Position numbers and translations under genes: made by a program | The notes under the pieces: model-generated | Told to the model about the DNA's origin: nothing | What the model saw: only the letters and a program-made list of their open reading frames with translations | The model's database searches: none | In this document: piece by piece, positions 1 through 5,593 of the stretch | How the letters are laid out: each line of letters starts with the position of its first letter | Position numbering within the stretch: the first letter of the stretch is position 1 | DNA from: Acidobacteriota bacterium | Lineage (GTDB): Bacteria; Acidobacteriota; Terriglobia; Bryobacterales; Bryobacteraceae | DNA: 14,792 nucleotides | Reading direction: 5' to 3' | Assembly (NCBI GenBank): GCA_023436715.1 | Contig: JAEZIJ010000227.1 | Coordinates: forward strand, 1 to 14,792

Positions 1-1
1 G

Positions 2-45
2 AGCGTAGCCGTGCGCCGCACCTGGACCCCGGCTCCTGCTACGCT
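2..45. promoter_or_regulatory. Nested inverted repeats upstream of the phosphodiesterase gene
   Basis: The window opens with an 8-bp perfect inverted repeat, AGCGTAGC (2-9) and GCTACGCT (38-45). A smaller palindrome, GTGCG-C-CGCAC (11-21), lies inside it. The right arm ends 9 bases before the ATG at 55 and overlaps TGCTACGCT (37-45), which resembles an extended -10 element. This could be an operator or leader structure, or the tail of a terminator from a gene outside the window. No convincing -35 box is visible. The repeat is seen directly; any role is inference, and 8 bp in GC-rich DNA can occur by chance. Confidence 0.25.
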
Positions 46-54
46 ATCAGCAAC

Positions 55-936
55 ATGAAAAAGATACTCGGGTATTCGGTGGCGGGGGCGGCCGTGCTCG
101 GCGCCGTGCTGATAGTGCGCGTGCCGCCGGCCGCAGCGCACAAGCCGCGCATGATGGTCATCGCGCACCGAGGCGCGTCCATAGCGGCTCCGGAGAATAC
201 GCTGCCCGCGTTCGAGGCCGGCATCAAGGCCGGCGCGGACTGGTTGGAGATGGACCTCTGGGCAACGCGGGACAACGTGCTTGTGGTGGCGCATGATGCC
301 CAATTGAAGCCGCCGGTGTGCACCGGGCCGAACGCCCCGGCCATCATTCGAGAGATCACCTTCGAGGAAACGCGCAAGTGGGACTGTGGCGGCATTCGCA
401 ATCCGTCGTCCACGCGCCGGAAGGTCGGGGCCGGCACGCGCCTGCCTTCGTTCGATGAAGTGCTCGGCCTGGCCCGCGGCCGCAAGGGCTTCGGTTTTCT
501 GATTGAGGTGAAGTCGGACCCCGAGCGCCCCGAACGCCAGCCCGAGCCCGCCGAGTACGCGCGCATGGTAATCGCGGCGCTGCGGCGGCATAAGCTCGAA
601 ACGCGCGCCATCGTGCAGTCTTTCGATTTCCGCATCACGGCGGAGCTGAAACGGCAGGCTCAGGACATACGCTCGGCGGCGCTCTTCAGCGGGGCCGCGC
701 GGGACTTTTCCGCCGTTGCCAAAGAAGCCGGCGGGATGGACATCGTAGCCCCGCACCTCAAGCTGGTGACGCCCGCAGCCGTCGAAGAGGCGCATCGCGC
801 GGGCCTGCAGGTATTCTCCTGGACCGCGGACACTCCCGCCGAATGGGATGCTCTGGTGGCGGCCGGGGTGGACGGCATCATCACCAACGACCCCGGCGGG
901 CTGGCCGATTACCTGGAGCGGAAGGGACTCCGCTAA
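55..936 (+). CDS. Exported glycerophosphodiester phosphodiesterase (GDPD family)
   Basis: A GDPD-family enzyme of 293 aa. The family hydrolyses glycerophosphodiesters (deacylated phospholipid head groups) to sn-glycerol 3-phosphate and an alcohol. Residues 1-28 form a signal peptide: MKK, a hydrophobic stretch, then PPAAA before His29, so the enzyme should act in the periplasm or outside. The family hallmarks are present: H38-R39-G in IAHRGAS, E47-N48-T49 in PENTLPAF, E65 and D67 in WLEMDLW, H80 in VVAHD, E151 and K153 in LIEVKSD, W256, and TNDP near the C-terminus. These cover the usual metal and catalytic positions (His38, Glu65, Asp67, His80). The length fits bacterial GDPDs. The ATG at 55 is the natural start because the signal peptide follows at once, but no clear Shine-Dalgarno precedes it. 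Whether it acts on glycerophosphodiesters specifically is not shown; related folds act on other phosphodiesters. Confidence 0.9.
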   Translation: MKKILGYSVAGAAVLGAVLIVRVPPAAAHKPRMMVIAHRGASIAAPENTLPAFEAGIKAGADWLEMDLWATRDNVLVVAHDAQLKPPVCTGPNAPAIIREITFEETRKWDCGGIRNPSSTRRKVGAGTRLPSFDEVLGLARGRKGFGFLIEVKSDPERPERQPEPAEYARMVIAALRRHKLETRAIVQSFDFRITAELKRQAQDIRSAALFSGAARDFSAVAKEAGGMDIVAPHLKLVTPAAVEEAHRAGLQVFSWTADTPAEWDALVAAGVDGIITNDPGGLADYLERKGLR

Positions 937-998
937 AGCGCCTCAGTGGGGCAGGAAAAACGGGCCCCTATACTGGTTTCGAGGAGCACACCGACAAT

Positions 999-1694
999 AT
1001 GGAAATCACCTGGCTTGGGCATGGGACATTTCAGTTCCGGCTGGAATCGGGCGAAGTCATTCTGATGGACCCGTGGACCGAAGGGAATCCCGCGTTTCCC
1101 GAGAAGCATACGTTTTCGCGGATCGACACAATCATCATTACGCACGGGCATTTCGATCACATCCACGACGCCGTGCCGCTCGCGAAGAAGTACTCACCGC
1201 AAGTAGTGGGAATTTACGAAATCTGCGAATGGCTCGGCTCGAAGGGGGTCGGCCAACTCAACCCGATGAACAAGGGCGGGTCGCAGAAGATCGGCTCGGT
1301 CACGGTGACGATGACGCACGCGGTACACAGTTGCGGAATCAAGGATGGAGACCAAATCATCTACGGCGGCGAGGCTTCAGGCTACGTGCTGCGGCTTCCG
1401 GACGGCCGCGCGCTCTATTTCGCCGGCGACACCAATGTGTTCTCCGACATGGCGCTGATCGAGCAGCTCTATCACCCGGAGTTGGCGTTTCTGCCGATCG
1501 GGGACCTCTTCACCATGAGCCCGCGGGAAGCCGCCCTGGCCTGCTCGATGCTCAAGCCGCGAAAAGTGATCCCCATGCACTTTGCCACCTTCCCGGCGTT
1601 GACCGGACGGCCCGAGCAACTGGCTGAACTCATCAGGGACCAGCGCGAGACCGAAGTCTGGCCCCTGAAGCCCGGAACGCCGGTTACGTGGTAG
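999..1694 (+). CDS. UPF0173-type metal-dependent hydrolase, metallo-beta-lactamase fold
   Basis: A 231-aa cytoplasmic protein with no signal peptide, close to the usual length of UPF0173 hydrolases (roughly 225-230 aa). It opens with MEITWLGHGTF, typical of the family. The metal site is readable: H49-x-H51-x-D53-H54 (THGHFDH), His107 or His110, D144 in YFAGDTN and H194 in IPMHFATF. D21-P in ILMDPWTEGN is also family-like. The ATG at 999 was chosen because homologues begin at this motif and GAGGAG lies at 981-986, although the 12-base spacing is long. The reading frame is open further upstream, but that part is the out-of-frame 3' end of the preceding gene. The gap to the phosphodiesterase is 62 bases; TATACT (969-974) could be a -10 box, with no good -35. 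The physiological substrate of this family is unknown. The gene is convergent with the malic enzyme gene and overlaps it by 11 bases. Confidence 0.9.
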   Translation: MEITWLGHGTFQFRLESGEVILMDPWTEGNPAFPEKHTFSRIDTIIITHGHFDHIHDAVPLAKKYSPQVVGIYEICEWLGSKGVGQLNPMNKGGSQKIGSVTVTMTHAVHSCGIKDGDQIIYGGEASGYVLRLPDGRALYFAGDTNVFSDMALIEQLYHPELAFLPIGDLFTMSPREAALACSMLKPRKVIPMHFATFPALTGRPEQLAELIRDQRETEVWPLKPGTPVTW

Positions 1695-3975
1695 CGGCGG
1701 GCCGGGCCTGTCCCGTGCCCGGGTTCGATTCCTGCGCGTCCACCACGGCAATTGCGGCTACGTTGACGATGTCGTTGACTTCGGCTCCGCGCTGCAGGAC
1801 GTGCACGGGTTTCGAAACCCCCATCAGAATGGGGCCGATCACCTCGCACCCTCCGATGCGCGCGAGCAGCTTGTAGGCGATGTTGCCGGCTTCGAGATTG
1901 GGGAATACCAGCACGTTCGCTCCGCCTTTGATTGCCGCGAACGGGTAGGTCTCAGCGAGAATCTCCGGCACAACCGCCGTATCGGCCTGCATCTCGCCAT
2001 CGATAATGAGCGAGGGTTCGCGCAGCCGAACAAGCTCGACCGCGCGGCGAACCTTATCGGCCAGCGGGTGGCGCGTGCTTCCGAAGTTGGAGAACGAAAG
2101 CATCGCCACGCGCGGCTCGACGTTGAAGCGGCGCGCCATCTCGGCCGTGCAGACCGCGATTTCGGCAAGGTCCTCCGAAGACGGCTCGATATTCACCGTG
2201 CAATCGGCCAGGAAGTAGACCTGGCCTTTTGGTGTGATGAGCATGTAAACTCCGGAGACCTTGTGCAGCCCTTCGCGGACTGAGATGACCTGAAGGGCGG
2301 GGCGGATCGTATCGGGATAATGCTTGGTCAGGCCGCTGACGAGCGCGTCCGCATCGCCGGCGTGGACCATCATCGAGCCGAAGACGTTGCGCCCGAGCAT
2401 CGCCTTGTCCGCCTCGTCGCGGGTGAGGCCTTTGCGGCGGCGCAGGTCGTAAAGCTCTTCGGAGTAGCGGTCGCGATCCGGCGACGTCCGCGGGTCGATG
2501 ATGGTGACGCCGTCCAGATGCAGGTGATACTCGGCAATGCGCTCGCGGATGGCCGCTTCGTCGCCGAGCAGGATGGGGCTGGCGATCTCTTCATCGAGCA
2601 GGATCTGGCAGGCCCGCAGTATTTTCGTCTGATCGCCTTCGGGGAAGACGACGCGCATGGGCCGCCGCTGCGCTTTGTGGATCATGATGCGCATGACCTC
2701 ACGGGCGCGGCCGAGCCGCCGTTCAAGCTCATCCTTGTACTCGTCGAGATTGACCGGTTGCTGCGCGACGCCGCTCTCCATCGCTGCCTGGGCGACCGCC
2801 GCCGATTCCCAAATGAGCACGCGGGGATCGAAGGGCTTGGGAATGATGTACTCGCGGCCGAACTCCATTTGATCGACGCCGTATGCGTTGCGGACGGAAT
2901 CGGGCACGTCCTCCTTCGCCAGGGACGCCAGCGCGCGGGTTGCCGCAAGCTGCATCTCATCATTGATGGTGGTGGCGCGCACATCGAGAGCGCCGCGAAA
3001 GATGAAGGGGAATCCGAGGACGTTGTTGACCTGGTTGGGATAGTCCGACCGGCCGGTGCACATGATGACGTCGGGGCGTGCTTTAACGGCCACATCGTAC
3101 GGAATTTCGGGATCGGGGTTGGCCATGGCGAGCACGATGGGGTTCGGGGCCATGGATTTCACCATCTCGGGCGTGACGCAATTGCCGCAGGAGAGACCGA
3201 CGAAGACGTCCGCGCCGCGGAAGGCATCGGTGAGGGTCCGCGCATTCGTTTCGCGAATGAAGCGGGATTTGTACTTGTTCATGCCCTCGGTGCGGCCCTG
3301 GTAAAGGACGCCCTTGGTGTCGCACATCAGAATGTTTTCGCGGCGAAGGCCGAGGCGGACGTAGTGCTCGGCGCAGGAAAGCGCGCTGGCGCCGGCTCCG
3401 TTGACGACGAGCTTCACGTCCTCGATGCGCTTGCCGACCAACTCCAGCGCGTTCAGCAGGGCGGCGCCGGAAATAATCGCGGTGCCGTGCTGATCGTCGT
3501 GGAAAACGGGAATCTTCATCGTGCGCTTGAGCTCTTCCTCGATCTCGAAACACTCGGGAGCCTTGATGTCCTCCAGATTGATTCCGCCGAAGGTGGGTTC
3601 GAGGAGTTGGCAGGCGAGAATGACTTTTTGCGGGTCCTCGGTCGCGAGCTCGATATCGAACACATCGATATCGGCGAAGCGCTTGAACAGGACGGCCTTG
3701 CCTTCCATGACGGGCTTGCCGGCCTGCGCACCGATATTACCGAGTCCTAGGACAGCGGTGCCGTTGGACACAACGGCGACGAGGTTGCCCTTGGCGGTGT
3801 ACTTGTAGGCGAGAGCGGGGTCGCGCTCGATTTCCTTGCACGGCACGGCGACACCCGGCGTATACGCGAGGCTGAGGTCGCGCTGTGTGCGGCAGGGCTT
3901 GCTGGGCGTGACGGAGAGCTTGCCGGCGGTGGGACTCGAGTGATACTCCAAAGCGTCTTCTTTTCGGATTAGCAT
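1684..3975 (-). CDS. maeB: NADP-dependent malic enzyme fused to a phosphotransacetylase domain (MaeB type)
   Basis: A 763-aa protein, close to E. coli MaeB (759 aa). Malic enzymes decarboxylate malate oxidatively to pyruvate and CO2, here probably making NADPH. Residues 1-425 are the malic enzyme part: Tyr38 in SLAYTPGVA and Lys93 in VMEGKAVLFK (catalytic pair), acidic metal ligands in GGINLEDIKAPECF and VFHDDQHGTA (about 135-161), the nucleotide loop NGAGASALS (192-200) and ANPDPEI (285-291). Residues 436-755 are a PTA-type domain: GLTKHYP (548), SFSNFGSTRHP (627), PNLEAGN (692), MGVSKPVHVLQRG (718). In studied MaeB proteins this domain lacks transacetylase activity and senses acetyl-CoA. 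The ATG at 3975 (MLIRKEDALEYH) was chosen because homologues begin there, with AGAGGG 10 bases upstream. The frame stays open to 4155, but that stretch is not family-like. The gene is divergent from gdhA. Confidence 0.93.
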   Translation of the reverse strand: MLIRKEDALEYHSSPTAGKLSVTPSKPCRTQRDLSLAYTPGVAVPCKEIERDPALAYKYTAKGNLVAVVSNGTAVLGLGNIGAQAGKPVMEGKAVLFKRFADIDVFDIELATEDPQKVILACQLLEPTFGGINLEDIKAPECFEIEEELKRTMKIPVFHDDQHGTAIISGAALLNALELVGKRIEDVKLVVNGAGASALSCAEHYVRLGLRRENILMCDTKGVLYQGRTEGMNKYKSRFIRETNARTLTDAFRGADVFVGLSCGNCVTPEMVKSMAPNPIVLAMANPDPEIPYDVAVKARPDVIMCTGRSDYPNQVNNVLGFPFIFRGALDVRATTINDEMQLAATRALASLAKEDVPDSVRNAYGVDQMEFGREYIIPKPFDPRVLIWESAAVAQAAMESGVAQQPVNLDEYKDELERRLGRAREVMRIMIHKAQRRPMRVVFPEGDQTKILRACQILLDEEIASPILLGDEAAIRERIAEYHLHLDGVTIIDPRTSPDRDRYSEELYDLRRRKGLTRDEADKAMLGRNVFGSMMVHAGDADALVSGLTKHYPDTIRPALQVISVREGLHKVSGVYMLITPKGQVYFLADCTVNIEPSSEDLAEIAVCTAEMARRFNVEPRVAMLSFSNFGSTRHPLADKVRRAVELVRLREPSLIIDGEMQADTAVVPEILAETYPFAAIKGGANVLVFPNLEAGNIAYKLLARIGGCEVIGPILMGVSKPVHVLQRGAEVNDIVNVAAIAVVDAQESNPGTGQARPAATT

Positions 3976-4171
3976 GCCTCTGATTCCCTCTGGTTTCAGC
4001 GTAACGCGAATTGTCAGGTGGGTGCTAAAATAATCCTCTCCAGGTCCGTGTGGAAGCGGACTGGGAGACCGCCCCCTTAAAACCCCTTCACAGAAGGCTG
4101 GAAGCGTTCGAATTTCCCGGGTTTTATGACAAGGTCCGGTAGTAACGACACCCAATCATAGAGGAGCGCAA
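3976..4171. promoter_or_regulatory. Divergent intergenic region between maeB and gdhA
   Basis: These 196 bases separate the two divergent starts and must hold both promoters. An 8-bp perfect inverted repeat, TAAAACCC (4078-4085) and GGGTTTTA (4119-4126), has arms 33 bases apart, and the palindromes TTCGAA and CCCGGG lie between them. A shared regulator of the two NADPH-linked genes could bind here; that is inference. AT-rich stretches at 4026-4034 and 4121-4127 could be -10 regions, but I could not find a well-spaced -35/-10 pair on either strand. A Shine-Dalgarno for gdhA, GAGGAG, lies at 4161-4166, 5 bases before its ATG. Confidence 0.5.
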
Positions 4172-5521
4172 ATGCAGACGTCAGCATACATCAATCAGGT
4201 TTTCGAGACCGTCAAGAAGCGAAACGCCGGAGAACCCGAGTTTCTGCAAGCCGTGACGGAGGTTTTCCGGTCTATCACGCCGGCACTGGAGCGGCATCCG
4301 GAGTACATCGAAGCGCGCATACTTGATCGTATGGTCGAGCCGGAGCGCGTCGTTTTGTTCCGCGTCCCCTGGCAGGACGACCAGGGGCAGGTTCAAGTCA
4401 ACCGCGGATTCCGCATTCAGTTCTCGAGCGCGATCGGTCCCTATAAGGGCGGGATACGGTTTCACCCGACGGTCTATCTCGGCATCCTGAAGTTTCTGGC
4501 CTTCGAGCAGGTATTCAAGAACTCGCTGACCACGCTTCCGATGGGAGGGGGCAAGGGCGGGTCCGACTTCGACCCCAAGGGAAAGTCTGACGCCGAGGTG
4601 ATGCGCTTCTGCCAGAGCTTCATGACGGAGCTTTGCCGGCACATCGGTTCGGACACGGATGTACCGGCGGGCGACATCGGCGTGGGTGGACGCGAAGTCG
4701 GATACATGTTCGGCCAATACAAGCGCCTCCGCAACGAGTTCACCGGCGTGCTGACGGGCAAGGGGCTGGCCTGGGGTGGGTCGCTGATTCGGCCGGAAGC
4801 TACGGGATACGGCTGCGTCTACTTCTGCGAGGAGATGCTCAAGACGCGAGGCGACGGCATCAAAGGCAAAACCTGCCTGGTCTCAGGTTCGGGCAACGTG
4901 GCGCAGTACACCGTCGAAAAACTCAACGAGTACGGCGCGAAGGCCGTCACGCTCTCCGATTCCGACGGCACGATTTACGACAAGGATGGGATCGATCCGG
5001 AGAAGCTGGCCTGGGTGATGGACCTCAAGAACGGCCGGCGTGGCCGCATCAGGGAATATGCGGCAAAGTTCCCCAAGGCCGAGTACTTCCCGAACGCGAG
5101 GCCGTGGCACATCCCGGCGGACTGCGCGTTTCCGAGCGCGACGCAAAACGAAATCAGCGGAGAGGATGCCAAGCTGCTCCTTAAGAACGGCTGCTCTGTC
5201 GTAGCCGAGGGCGCCAACATGCCGACGACGCTCGACGGTGTGGAGCACTTCCGCGCGGCGAAGATTCTCTACGGCCCCGGGAAGGCTGCAAACGCCGGCG
5301 GCGTGGCTACCTCCGGCCTCGAGATGGCGCAGAACTCGATGCGCATTAGCTGGACCCGGGAGGAAGTCGATGGCCGGTTGAAGCAAATCATGTCCTCCAT
5401 TCACCGTTCGGCTTGGGAGACTTCCAAGGAATACGGTGTCCCCGCCGATTACGTTACGGGTGCCAACATCGCGGGCTTCGTCAAGGTGGCGGACGCGATG
5501 CTGGCGCAGGGCCTCGTATAG
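4172..5521 (+). CDS. gdhA: NADP-type glutamate dehydrogenase
   Basis: A 449-aa enzyme, close to hexameric E. coli GdhA (447 aa). It aminates 2-oxoglutarate to glutamate with ammonium and reduced nicotinamide cofactor in the cytoplasm. Substrate-site residues are visible: Lys92 in GPYKGGIRFHP, Lys116 in QVFKNSLT, catalytic Lys128 in PMGGGKGGSDFDP and Asp168 in PAGDIGVGGRE. The Rossmann loop is GSGNVA (239-244). It is followed by LSDSDGTIYD (261-270), where serine and lack of a long acidic patch resemble the NADP-preferring E. coli enzyme; cofactor choice is therefore likely but not certain. AEGANMPTT (345-353) is also typical. The start is well supported by GAGGAG 5 bases upstream. The gene precedes the two dikinase-like genes on the same strand with a 72-base gap, so read-through is possible. 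Confidence 0.95.
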   Translation: MQTSAYINQVFETVKKRNAGEPEFLQAVTEVFRSITPALERHPEYIEARILDRMVEPERVVLFRVPWQDDQGQVQVNRGFRIQFSSAIGPYKGGIRFHPTVYLGILKFLAFEQVFKNSLTTLPMGGGKGGSDFDPKGKSDAEVMRFCQSFMTELCRHIGSDTDVPAGDIGVGGREVGYMFGQYKRLRNEFTGVLTGKGLAWGGSLIRPEATGYGCVYFCEEMLKTRGDGIKGKTCLVSGSGNVAQYTVEKLNEYGAKAVTLSDSDGTIYDKDGIDPEKLAWVMDLKNGRRGRIREYAAKFPKAEYFPNARPWHIPADCAFPSATQNEISGEDAKLLLKNGCSVVAEGANMPTTLDGVEHFRAAKILYGPGKAANAGGVATSGLEMAQNSMRISWTREEVDGRLKQIMSSIHRSAWETSKEYGVPADYVTGANIAGFVKVADAMLAQGLV

Positions 5522-5542
5522 CATAAACCGCTTGCTTACGCG

Positions 5543-5570
5543 CGCGGCTCAGTAGCGATTCTGAGCCGCG
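5543..5570 (+). terminator. Stem-loop just after gdhA, possible weak terminator or attenuator
   Basis: A perfect 10-bp inverted repeat, CGCGGCTCAG (5543-5552) and CTGAGCCGCG (5561-5570), with an 8-base loop, begins 21 bases after the gdhA stop codon. It could form a strong RNA hairpin. No T-tract follows (TACCGTGATC), so it is not a classical intrinsic terminator. It could dampen read-through into the downstream dikinase-like pair or protect the gdhA 3' end. It ends 12 bases before the AGGAGG ribosome binding site of the next gene. Confidence 0.4.
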
Positions 5571-5582
5571 TACCGTGATCCC

Positions 5583-5588
5583 AGGAGG
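5583..5588 (+). promoter_or_regulatory. Ribosome binding site that decides the start of the REC-dikinase gene
   Basis: AGGAGG, a full consensus Shine-Dalgarno, lies 5 bases before ATG at 5594 but only 2 bases before the in-frame TTG at 5591. The spacing favours the ATG, giving a protein that begins MKPSDLRDQL. Confidence 0.75.
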
Positions 5589-5593
5589 TATTG

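Noticed and set aside
2320..3750. A 476-codon open frame on the plus strand inside maeB.
   Set aside because: It lies wholly opposite an unmistakable malic enzyme and its translation shows no family motif.
3976..4155. A 60-residue N-terminal extension of the malic enzyme.
   Set aside because: Homologues start near MLIRKEDALEYH, the extension has no family similarity and it would consume the divergent promoter region.
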